Shown here piece after piece: positions 17,263 to 24,173 of a stretch of DNA of 33,039 nucleotides (within the stretch, counting starts at the first letter, position 1; the number at the start of each line of letters is the position of its first letter). The position numbers and the translations under genes were made by a program. Source of the stretch: Lachnospiraceae bacterium (GTDB taxonomy: Bacteria; Bacillota_A; Clostridia; Lachnospirales; Lachnospiraceae). Below the pieces are notes generated by a model. The model did no database searches. It was not told the DNA's origin and saw only the letters and a list, made by a program, of their open reading frames with translations. The stretch is taken from positions 1 through 33,039 of the forward strand of contig JAFRMI010000053.1 in assembly GCA_017430765.1 (NCBI GenBank), read 5' to 3'.

Positions 17263-17622
17263 TTAAAACATACCGAGTCCGCCCCCAAGTCCGCCGAAAC
17301 CGCCGGCAAGCGAGCTCATCTGGGAGGACTGTTCATCATCGATCTTCTTCAGCGTCTCGCGGATCGCCGCCGTCAGCATATCCTCAAGTGTCTCCACATC
17401 CTCGGGATCCACCGCATCGGGATCGATATGCAAAGAGAGCACCTCCCGCTTTCCGTTCATGACGAGTTTTACGGCGCCTCCGCCGACCTGCGTCTCAAAT
17501 TCCTTCTCTTCGAGGGCCTTCTGGCTCTCCTCCATCTGACGCTGCATCTTCTGTGCCTGCTTCATCAGATTCCCCATATTGCCGGGCATTCCGCCGCCGT
17601 AACCGCCGCTGCGCTTTGCCAT
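17263..17622 (-). CDS. YbaB/EbfC family nucleoid-associated protein
   Basis: This 119-residue protein has a glycine-rich N terminus, a helical segment with MKQAQKMQRQMEESQKAL and the family core GGGAVKLVMNGKREVLSLHIDP, and a Gly-rich tail. YbaB proteins form dimers that bind DNA, and the gene commonly sits between dnaX and recR, as here. The start is set at the ATG preceded by AGGAGG; this Shine-Dalgarno lies inside the end of dnaX and the two genes are one base apart, so they are probably translationally coupled. Confidence 0.95.
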   Translation of the reverse strand: MAKRSGGYGGGMPGNMGNLMKQAQKMQRQMEESQKALEEKEFETQVGGGAVKLVMNGKREVLSLHIDPDAVDPEDVETLEDMLTAAIRETLKKIDDEQSSQMSSLAGGFGGLGGGLGMF

Positions 17623-17623
17623 A

Positions 17624-19285
17624 TTATTCTCCTCCTTCTGTAAACAGACCGTCGTCATCCGGCACATCCGGCTCGACTTCCACGTCCATCATGATATTGT
17701 TCCGCATTGTCTCCATGATGTCAACATTTTTCACGCCGGACGGACGGGATTCCGCGGCGTGAAGCTCCACATCAATGTGAAAACCGAACATTCTCTCAAT
17801 AAATTTCTCCAGTTCCATGCGGTTCTCATCGATATGTTCCTTATCCGTCAGAAGGAGATCCGCCGTCGGATTCGTGACGCTGTTGAGTTCCACAAAGAGG
17901 CGGTTCTCCAGGGTGTCTTCCCGGAACTGGGGTCTCCCCGCTTCCTTCAGACGGTTTTTTAAAAGGCCGTCCGGCATCTGCGCGATGAGCTGCTTCCATC
18001 CGCTGATGACGCTTCTCAGGTCGTCCGGAGCCGCATCCGGGAGCGGAACCGCATCCTCGACCGGCGGTTCCTTCGTTTTCACCTGTGTCTCCGCCTTCGC
18101 CGGCAGGGCCGTCATTCCGCTCAGGATCGACTCCAGCTGCTCTTCCAGCTGCCGGACCCTTCCGTAAAGCGCGTCGCTTTCTCTGTCCGTCTGCGGCTTT
18201 GCGAGCAGAAGGATCCCGGTTTCCGCAAGCACGCGCCGGTTGGCCGCAAACCGTATGCGGGACATGAGGTCCGAGAGAACGCGGATAAACCGCATGGTAC
18301 TTTCCGGTTCGCCCTGCGCCGCCACCTCCGCGAGGTCCCGCATATGCTCCTCAGAGAGGTCAATCAGTTCCGCCGCATCCTCCGGCGAGGCCGTCTGAAC
18401 GATCAGCAGATTCCGGAGAAACCAGATGTAATCCGCAAGAAACTGGCCGACTTCCACACCTTCCCCGAGCATCTTCCCCAGCGTCCGGAGCGCACCGCCC
18501 GCGTCTCCCCTGAGAAGTTCTTCGGTCAGGGTACAGTATACGGCCGTATCAGCCTCTCCCAGTGCCTTCAGGACCTTTTCATACGTCAGCGTCTCTCCCA
18601 TATAGAAAGCGATGGCTCGGTCAAGAAGGGACAGGGCGTCACGCATGGATCCGTCCGCCGCACGTGCAATAAAACGGAGGGCTTTATCCTCCGCTTCCAC
18701 GCCTTCAAGAAGAGTCAGTTCCCGCATTCTGGATGCGATGGTCTCCGAACTGATCCGCCGGAAATCATACCGCTGACACCTGGAAAGAATGGTGACCGGG
18801 ATCCTGCCGACCTCTGTTGTCGCGAGAATGAAGATCACGTAATCGGGAGGCTCCTCGAGCGTCTTCAGGAGGGCGTTAAACGCGCCCTGCGACAGCATAT
18901 GGACCTCGTCAATGATGTACACCTTGTAATTCCCGTCTGTAGGCCGGTACTGCACTTCCTCAATAATGTCCCTAATATGATCGACGCCGTTGTTGGAAGC
19001 GGCGTCGATCTCAATGACGTTCATGGAGGTTCCGGCGAGGATATTCCTGCACAGGCGGCACTCGCCGCAGGGATTCCCATCCTCCGGGTGTTCGCAGTTG
19101 ACCGCCCGCGCCAGTATCTTGGCGACGGACGTCTTTCCGGTTCCCCTCGTCCCGGTGAACAGATATGCGTGCTGAAGACGATTTGTTTTCACCTGGTTCC
19201 GCAGTGTCCTGACGACATGATCCTGCCCCTTCACCTCATCGAAGGTGCGGGGCCGGAACTTGCGGTAGAGAGCAACATAAGACAT
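17624..19285 (-). CDS. dnaX: DNA polymerase III gamma/tau subunit
   Basis: This is the 553-residue clamp-loader ATPase. A Walker A motif GTRGTGKT lies at 45-52, a zinc module with Cys64, 73, 76 and 79, the Walker B segment YIIDEVHML near 123-131, and sensor 1 and the arginine finger in ATTEVGRIPVTILSRC. The AAA+ and collar region ends near 360. The remaining part is a shorter, charged tau-like tail that would contact the replicative polymerase and helicase. Six bases separate it from the upstream pfkA stop, so the two probably share a transcript. Confidence 0.98.
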   Translation of the reverse strand: MSYVALYRKFRPRTFDEVKGQDHVVRTLRNQVKTNRLQHAYLFTGTRGTGKTSVAKILARAVNCEHPEDGNPCGECRLCRNILAGTSMNVIEIDAASNNGVDHIRDIIEEVQYRPTDGNYKVYIIDEVHMLSQGAFNALLKTLEEPPDYVIFILATTEVGRIPVTILSRCQRYDFRRISSETIASRMRELTLLEGVEAEDKALRFIARAADGSMRDALSLLDRAIAFYMGETLTYEKVLKALGEADTAVYCTLTEELLRGDAGGALRTLGKMLGEGVEVGQFLADYIWFLRNLLIVQTASPEDAAELIDLSEEHMRDLAEVAAQGEPESTMRFIRVLSDLMSRIRFAANRRVLAETGILLLAKPQTDRESDALYGRVRQLEEQLESILSGMTALPAKAETQVKTKEPPVEDAVPLPDAAPDDLRSVISGWKQLIAQMPDGLLKNRLKEAGRPQFREDTLENRLFVELNSVTNPTADLLLTDKEHIDENRMELEKFIERMFGFHIDVELHAAESRPSGVKNVDIMETMRNNIMMDVEVEPDVPDDDGLFTEGGE

Positions 19286-19291
19286 ATACTA

Positions 19292-20371
19292 TCAGTCTCC
19301 GAAGCTGATTCCCATGTATTTTGCCAGCTCGATGGTCTGGTCCTTCGGATCCACCATCTTCAGCTTGCCGGCCGACTTTTCAAGCGGCACTTTGACAATC
19401 TCGTTGTTCACCGTAGCGACCATGACGCCGTACTGTTCATTCACGATGCACTGCGCGGCATACACGCCGAGTTTCGTGGAAAGGATCCTGTCGAACGGAT
19501 CCGGGGAGCCTCCGCGCTGTACGTGGCCCGGAACCGTGACGCGGACTTCACAGCCGGTTTTATTCGTAATATCTTCGGCGAGTTTATAGGAGATCGTCGG
19601 ATACTTCGATGTGATCTCCTCCATCTTCTTCTTCGCCTCTTTCTTGCCAAGCTTCGCGATCTCTTTGGGGATCGCGCCTTCGGCCACGGCAAGGATCGTG
19701 AATTTCTTTCCGCCTTTGTGCCGTTTTTCAATGGCGGCGCAGACTTTCTTCACATCGTACGGGATCTCCGGCAGAAGGATGATATCCGCACCGGAAGCGA
19801 TGCCGGCAGACAGTGTAAGCCATCCCACTTTATGTCCCATCACCTCGACGATGAAGACGCGGCCATGAGAGGAAGCCGTCGTATGGATCTGGTCGATTGC
19901 CGTAGTCGCAATATCAATCGCCGACTGATATCCGAACGTCAGGTCCGTTCCCCAGATATCGTTGTCGATCGTCTTCGGCAGATGGATCACATTAAGCCCC
20001 TCTTCGCGGAGAAGGTTGGCTGTCTTCTGCGTCCCGTTTCCGCCCAGGATGACAAGGCAGTCCAGACGCAGCTTATGATAGTTCTGCTTCATCGCCTCGA
20101 CCTTGTCGAGCCCCTTTTCATCGGGTACCCGCATCAGCTTGAACGGCTGGCGGGAAGAACCGATGATCGTTCCGCCCCGGGTCAGAATGCCTGAGAAATC
20201 GGACGATGTAAGGAGACGGTAATTCCCGTAAATCAGCCCCTTATAGCCCTCTTCAAATCCGTAGATCTCCAGTTCCTTAATGTTATTGGAGAGTCCCTTG
20301 ACAACGCCGCGCATGGTCGCGTTAAGTGCCTGGCAGTCACCTCCGCTGGTCAGCAGTCCGATTCGTTTCAT
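19292..20371 (-). CDS. pfkA: 6-phosphofructokinase (group III-like)
   Basis: This 359-residue cytoplasmic glycolytic enzyme phosphorylates fructose 6-phosphate. Visible motifs are LLTSGGDCQALNA, GSSRQPF, LGGNGT (109-114), LPKTIDND (131-138, with the catalytic Asp) and VEVMGHKVGW. At the phosphoryl-donor positions it has Gly113 (equivalent to E. coli Gly104, favouring ATP) together with Lys133 (equivalent to Gly124, where lysine is usual in PPi enzymes). That combination is known in group III ATP-dependent enzymes, so ATP is the likelier donor. The start is the ATG with AGGAGG five bases upstream; the longer frame (to 20416) has no support. It precedes dnaX by 6 bases. Confidence 0.93.
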   Translation of the reverse strand: MKRIGLLTSGGDCQALNATMRGVVKGLSNNIKELEIYGFEEGYKGLIYGNYRLLTSSDFSGILTRGGTIIGSSRQPFKLMRVPDEKGLDKVEAMKQNYHKLRLDCLVILGGNGTQKTANLLREEGLNVIHLPKTIDNDIWGTDLTFGYQSAIDIATTAIDQIHTTASSHGRVFIVEVMGHKVGWLTLSAGIASGADIILLPEIPYDVKKVCAAIEKRHKGGKKFTILAVAEGAIPKEIAKLGKKEAKKKMEEITSKYPTISYKLAEDITNKTGCEVRVTVPGHVQRGGSPDPFDRILSTKLGVYAAQCIVNEQYGVMVATVNNEIVKVPLEKSAGKLKMVDPKDQTIELAKYMGISFGD

Positions 20372-20460
20372 AACAGCCTCCTTCATTATAAGATCATGAT
20401 CCGTGAGTCCGTGCATTCGATGCTGTTTGGCTCATTTTCACCGGGTGCAGAATGGTTGAT

Positions 20461-20494
20461 GGACTCACGCAAAATGCGTCAAAAAGAACCGTCC
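20461..20494. repeat. REP-like element, half copy, in the pfkA leader
   Basis: On the minus strand this reads GGACGGTTCTTTTTGAC followed by a small hairpin around GCATTTTGC and GAGTCC. It matches the GGGACGGTTCTTTTTTGAC unit at 5517, so it is a second, shorter member of the same family. It lies inside the predicted 5' untranslated leader of pfkA. Confidence 0.65.
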
Positions 20495-20517
20495 GCACTG
20501 TCTCACACTTGTCTATC

Positions 20518-20546
20518 AGTATACTCCCTGACACAGGATTTGACAA
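20518..20546 (-). promoter_or_regulatory. pfkA(-dnaX) promoter
   Basis: On the minus strand TTGTCA (20541-20546) and TATACT (20518-20523) are exactly 17 bases apart, a good sigma-A promoter. The predicted start near 20511 leaves a leader of about 140 bases carrying the REP-like hairpin before the pfkA ATG. The -35 bases overlap those of the divergent SRP RNA promoter almost completely. Confidence 0.75.
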
Positions 20547-20568
20547 TTATCCGATTATCCGCTATACT
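20540..20568 (+). promoter_or_regulatory. SRP RNA promoter
   Basis: A consensus -35 TTGACA (20540-20545), a 17-base spacer and TATACT (20563-20568) lead to a predicted start at about 20574-20576, just where the closing stem of the SRP RNA begins. The match and the position support each other strongly. Confidence 0.9.
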
Positions 20569-20573
20569 TGGCT

Positions 20574-20847
20574 AATCCGTGCAGCCGGGGTTCTAGCGGG
20601 GCCCTGTAACCTGCAATCCGCTACAGCAGGGGTGATGCCGATCCGAGGGTCAGATCTGATGGAGCCGCCCCCTTCAAGTGGCGATGACGTCCGGGTCTTG
20701 CGCAACGGGAATCCGTGAATCGTGTCAGGATGGGAACATAGCAGCACTAAGCGGAAGCTCCCGTGTGTCGCAGGGGTGCCTGGACTGAGTTAACTGTCGG
20801 GGTTCCGTCTGTTGGTGATGATTCAGAGTGAGGCGCACGGATTTTTT
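20574..20847 (+). ncRNA. ffs: signal recognition particle RNA (large bacterial type)
   Basis: This is the only plus-strand gene. The ends pair: AATCCGTGC at 20574 onward with GCACGGATT at about 20835-20843, followed by a T run that should terminate transcription. The domain IV hairpin is visible as GTCAGGATGGGAACATAGC, then AGCACTAAGCGG and, on its other side, CGCAGGGGTGCCTGG. The length of about 270 bases and the 5' region (GTGCAGCCGGGGTTCTAGCG) fit the Alu-domain-containing form of Bacillus and Clostridia. With Ffh it targets membrane and secreted proteins. Its tail overlaps the end of the convergent carboxypeptidase gene. Confidence 0.93.
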
Positions 20848-22174
20848 ATCTCTTATCTCTTTTCCTGCGTCTCTTTTCCCGCCGTATTTGATCCAGTCTC
20901 TTTTTATAGGCATACGTCGCGGCGAAAACAATCGCGACTACAAGAAGCGTGATGATGAGTGCCCTCGCATCACTTTTTTTGACGTTGGTTTTTGCGGAAG
21001 AACGCGGAGACTCCGCCGCAGACTCGGCAGAATCCGCCGCGGAGCTGACTTCCGACTGAGGCGCCGGCTTGTCCGTGACAGCCGTCCCGACCTCCAGCTG
21101 GTTGTAAAAGTATGTGGTATGCAGTTTCCCGTCCGCTCCCTCTTCGGTCTCGGATGACAGGTATTCTTCACCGATCCCCTCCGGGAGATTCACGGAACCG
21201 CCGTCCACCTCTACCTTTCGGAAATTGTTGAATCCGTATTCAAACAGGTCCCTCGCGTCCTCAAAGTCGGTCTTGTCCGGCCCCCTCATCAAAACGCAGA
21301 CCAGTGTTCTGCCGTCCTTTTTCGCCGCCGCGACATATGTCCTCCATGCGGCATCCGTGTAGCCGGTTTTTCCTCCGATACAGTACTCGTAATAGTACTC
21401 ACTGTCTTTCACAAGCAGTTTGTTGTGATTGGTATAGACTCTTTCGGACGAAGTCATATTCGTCGGAGGAATTGTGCAGGATTCCATTCCCGCGATCCGG
21501 ACAAACGTCTCGTTCTTAATACATTCCCGCATGATGAGAGCCATATCATGCGGCGTCGTGTAGTGCTCCGAATCCGGCAGGCCGCTCGGATTATTAAAGT
21601 GCGTCTCCTCGCACCCGATCTCCTTCGCGCGCGCATTCATCATGTCGGCAAATGCCGGTATGCTTCCCGCGATATGTTCCGCCAGCTGGTTTGCTATATC
21701 ATTCGCTGATTTCAGAAGAAGCATGGAAAGCGCTTCCTCGATCGTAAACTCCTCGCCGTTCACCGTTCCGGCGTTCGTGCTTCCGGATACGGCCACCTCC
21801 GTTCCGGTGGATGTCATCGTGATCTTGTCTGTGAGGGCGCAGTTCTCGATTGTCAGAAGGGCCGTCATAATCTTGGTGGTGCTCGCCGGATACCGGGTGG
21901 CCCTGCTGTTCTTCGAATACAGGATCCCCAAATTATCGGCGTCGATGATATAGCCGCTCTGTTCGTTGATATCTCTCATCGCGGGCCAGCCGTCCACCAG
22001 ATTCGTCAGTGCCTGGTCTTCTGACGCCGCAGCCGCTTTCGATTCCGCCGCCGCGGAGTCTGCGCCGGTACTTTCCGCATACACGGGAAATGCAGCCGCA
22101 AACACCGAAAACAGCATACTGACCGAAGTCAGTATGCCAAGGATTTTTATGTTTATTCTATTCCTGCCCCTCAC
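20846..22174 (-). CDS. dacA: D-alanyl-D-alanine carboxypeptidase (S11, DacA/PBP5-like)
   Basis: This 442-residue penicillin-binding protein trims the terminal D-Ala from peptidoglycan stem peptides outside the membrane. It has a signal peptide ending near VYA, an Ala-rich linker, and the active-site motifs STTK (Ser98-Lys101), SAN (156-158) and KTG (269-271). A C-terminal membrane helix near 405-425 is followed by a basic tail, so it is membrane-anchored rather than amphipathically attached. The start is set at GTG, with AGGAG 8 bases upstream inside the preceding ligase gene. The two genes overlap by 17 bases, implying coupled expression. Confidence 0.95.
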   Translation of the reverse strand: MRGRNRINIKILGILTSVSMLFSVFAAAFPVYAESTGADSAAAESKAAAASEDQALTNLVDGWPAMRDINEQSGYIIDADNLGILYSKNSRATRYPASTTKIMTALLTIENCALTDKITMTSTGTEVAVSGSTNAGTVNGEEFTIEEALSMLLLKSANDIANQLAEHIAGSIPAFADMMNARAKEIGCEETHFNNPSGLPDSEHYTTPHDMALIMRECIKNETFVRIAGMESCTIPPTNMTSSERVYTNHNKLLVKDSEYYYEYCIGGKTGYTDAAWRTYVAAAKKDGRTLVCVLMRGPDKTDFEDARDLFEYGFNNFRKVEVDGGSVNLPEGIGEEYLSSETEEGADGKLHTTYFYNQLEVGTAVTDKPAPQSEVSSAADSAESAAESPRSSAKTNVKKSDARALIITLLVVAIVFAATYAYKKRLDQIRREKRRRKRDKR

Positions 22175-23669
22175 TCCACAATCTCCTGATAGCCTTCCGG
22201 TCAATCTTCTGCATCGCATTTCTGGGCAGCGCATCGACCTTTACAAACGCGTGCGGTATCTTATAGCGCTCCATGCGGGAAGCCAGGTATTTCCTGAGAT
22301 CCGCCTCCGTATACGCATCGTCCACCGCGACATACAGGACGGGGACCTGTCCCAGCGCGCCCTTTATGTCCGCGACGCCGATGCACGCGCACTCCTTCAT
22401 ATGCGGATACTCGCACGCGATATTCTCCACTTCAAGCGGGGAGAGTTTCTCTCCGCCGATGTTGATCATATCGTCTGTCCGCCCCAGCATGTAGATCCAT
22501 CCCTCGTCGTCCAGATAAACGAGGTCATTCGTTACGAGCCAGCCGTCGCGGAGCGCATCCCGCGTGAGTTCCTCGCGTCTCCAGTACCCGGCCATCACCA
22601 TGCCGCCGCGGAGGGCAAGCCGCCCTGGGTGCTCCGCATCACTTTTGATCGCATTGCCTTCCGCGTCGAGAACCCGGATCTCCACCGTGTCGATCGCCTT
22701 GCCGATCGTCGCGACCGTCCTCTCGCTTTTGACCGCCTCGTGCACAAGCGTAAATACCGCCCCGCCGGTCTCGGATGATCCCCAGGTGTTGTGGATGATC
22801 GTATTCGGAAGATGCGCGGAAAGCCGCTTTCTCTGCTCGACCGTCAGCGCGCCGGCACCGATCTCCATATAGCGGAACCGACCCATCACTTCATAGAAAT
22901 GATCCTGCATCTGCCCTCTCAGCAGCTCCATCGACACCGGAACCGCCACGAACCCGGTGCAGCCGTGCTGGTCCAGATTCGACTCAATCTCCGTCGCGAA
23001 CGTAAAGCCGTTCTGCAATACGATCGTACCGCCCTGCCACAGAACTGCGCGGCACTCCCGGAGCGCCAGGGAATGGTGCAGCGGAAGCGGCATCAAAGTC
23101 ACGTCATCCGGCGTGATGCCGATCCCGTTCTTCGTATTAGTCAGAATGTGAAATACGGACCGGTACGCGAGCATGACGCCCTTCGGTCTTCCGGTCGTCC
23201 CCGAAGTAAAGAGGATCTCCGCGATACTCTCCGGATCCGGCAGTTCATATTCCGCCGCCGGCAGCATATCTCCCGAGAGAACCTCCTTACAGAGCGCTTT
23301 CTGGGAGAGGATGTGATACTGCTCCGGCACCTCTTCCTTCATCCGGATATCCGTATAGAAGACGCTCGCCTCCACCTCGTCATAGATGGCAAGTGCATTC
23401 GCCTGCGTCGCGTTCTTGTCGATAAATACAGCCGTTCCGCCCACATACTGCACGCCGAGGAACATGACAAATGTCTCCGGTTTCGACACCGCCGTCACAA
23501 GTACGCGGTCACCGGCTCCGATGTGCTGCATTTTCAGACGTGTGCCGACCTGCACAATCGCATCGGCAAGCATCTTATACGTCAGGCATTCTTTGCGGAA
23601 GACCACCGCCTTCTTATCAGGAATTGTCCCGGCGAGTTCCAGAATTCTTCTGACCAGTGTATCGTACAT
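22158..23669 (-). CDS. AMP-forming acyl/aminoacyl ligase (ANL superfamily)
   Basis: This 503-residue cytoplasmic adenylating enzyme has the phosphate loop FTSGTTGRPKG at 154-164, the A5-like WGSSETGGA, TNDL, the hinge region GRTDDMINIGGEK and the C-terminal AMQKIDRK lysine. All elements for adenylation and thioester transfer are present. It is preceded by a carrier protein gene (14-base gap) and overlaps dacA, so it most likely activates a carboxylic or amino acid and loads it on that carrier. It could be a DltA-like D-alanine ligase or a fatty-acyl-ACP ligase; the substrate cannot be read from the sequence. The ATG has AGAGG upstream. Confidence 0.88.
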   Translation of the reverse strand: MYDTLVRRILELAGTIPDKKAVVFRKECLTYKMLADAIVQVGTRLKMQHIGAGDRVLVTAVSKPETFVMFLGVQYVGGTAVFIDKNATQANALAIYDEVEASVFYTDIRMKEEVPEQYHILSQKALCKEVLSGDMLPAAEYELPDPESIAEILFTSGTTGRPKGVMLAYRSVFHILTNTKNGIGITPDDVTLMPLPLHHSLALRECRAVLWQGGTIVLQNGFTFATEIESNLDQHGCTGFVAVPVSMELLRGQMQDHFYEVMGRFRYMEIGAGALTVEQRKRLSAHLPNTIIHNTWGSSETGGAVFTLVHEAVKSERTVATIGKAIDTVEIRVLDAEGNAIKSDAEHPGRLALRGGMVMAGYWRREELTRDALRDGWLVTNDLVYLDDEGWIYMLGRTDDMINIGGEKLSPLEVENIACEYPHMKECACIGVADIKGALGQVPVLYVAVDDAYTEADLRKYLASRMERYKIPHAFVKVDALPRNAMQKIDRKAIRRLWSEGQE

Positions 23670-23683
23670 TCCAACCTCTTTTC

Positions 23684-23908
23684 TTAGCTGTGACGCTCAA
23701 TCAGCTCCGCGATGGCGTCAATGGAATTGAAATTCTCGGGAATGATTTCCTCGTAAGGAAGCTCCACATCGAATTCATCCGAGAGCGCCGCGATCACGCC
23801 GACGATCGTCAGGGAATCGAGAATGCCGTCATCCACCAGCTCATCGGAGGACTCGAAATCGATTTCGGGGAACTCTTCTCCAAGCAGTTCAAGAATCTTT
23901 TCTTTCAT
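23684..23908 (-). CDS. acyl/peptidyl carrier protein
   Basis: This 74-residue carrier protein has the phosphopantetheine site in VDDGILDSLTIVG (Ser32), followed by helix 2 and an acidic helix 3 region. The leucine before DSL and the DDG lead-in resemble DltC and peptidyl carriers more than the fatty acid synthase AcpP (GADSLD). The start is placed at the ATG with AGGAG nine bases upstream; a longer frame to 24010 crosses the promoter and is not used. It is the first gene of an operon with the ligase and dacA. Confidence 0.9.
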   Translation of the reverse strand: MKEKILELLGEEFPEIDFESSDELVDDGILDSLTIVGVIAALSDEFDVELPYEEIIPENFNSIDAIAELIERHS

Positions 23909-23962
23909 GATACCTGTCTCCTTTAATTCATCTTCCATAGTGAAGCTTTCTAACCGTTCTTT

Positions 23963-23991
23963 AGTATAGACTCTCACTTTAGACTCGTCAA
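23963..23991 (-). promoter_or_regulatory. promoter of the carrier protein-ligase-dacA operon
   Basis: On the minus strand TTGACG (23986-23991) and TATACT (23963-23968) are separated by 17 bases. The predicted start near 23956 gives a leader of about 48 bases before the carrier protein ATG. The REP-like element lies immediately upstream. Confidence 0.8.
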
Positions 23992-24000
23992 GGTGAACCA

Positions 24001-24163
24001 ATTCAGCCACGGGGACACAATTCAGCCACGGGGACAGGAACCGTGGCTGAAATTAGTTTTCATGATAATCGCTTTAATAGCTGGGCTTTCCGGCAATCCA
24101 GGGAGCGTCCCCAGTGGCTGAAATAACCGTTTTTCGTCCGGCCGCGGTTCCTGTCCCCGTGGC
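24001..24163. repeat. REP-like element, GGGGACAGGAACCG family
   Basis: GCCACGGGGACAGGAACCG (24025-24043) is matched by its exact reverse complement at 24145-24163, giving 19-base perfect arms around about 100 bases. ATTCAGCCACGGGGACA is directly repeated from 24001 and 24020 (one base different at its end), and CAGTGGCTGAAATAA lies inside. No reading frame or transposase is present. The element is related in style, not in exact sequence, to the one at 5517. It fills the gap between the lipoprotein gene and the carrier protein operon. Confidence 0.75.
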
Positions 24164-24173
24164 TCATTTTGTT

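Noticed and set aside
18344..20194. 616-residue open frame on the plus strand across dnaX and pfkA
   Set aside because: It is antisense to two certain genes, spans their junction and shows no domain; a shadow frame.
20385..20390. TATAAT directly before pfkA as its promoter
   Set aside because: It lies only 14 bases before the start codon, next to the ribosome site, and has no -35. The promoter at 20518-20546 is far better.
5517..24163. Insertion sequence or transposon carrying the palindromes
   Set aside because: No transposase or resolvase frame is present between or beside the elements, and the genes between them are mostly housekeeping.
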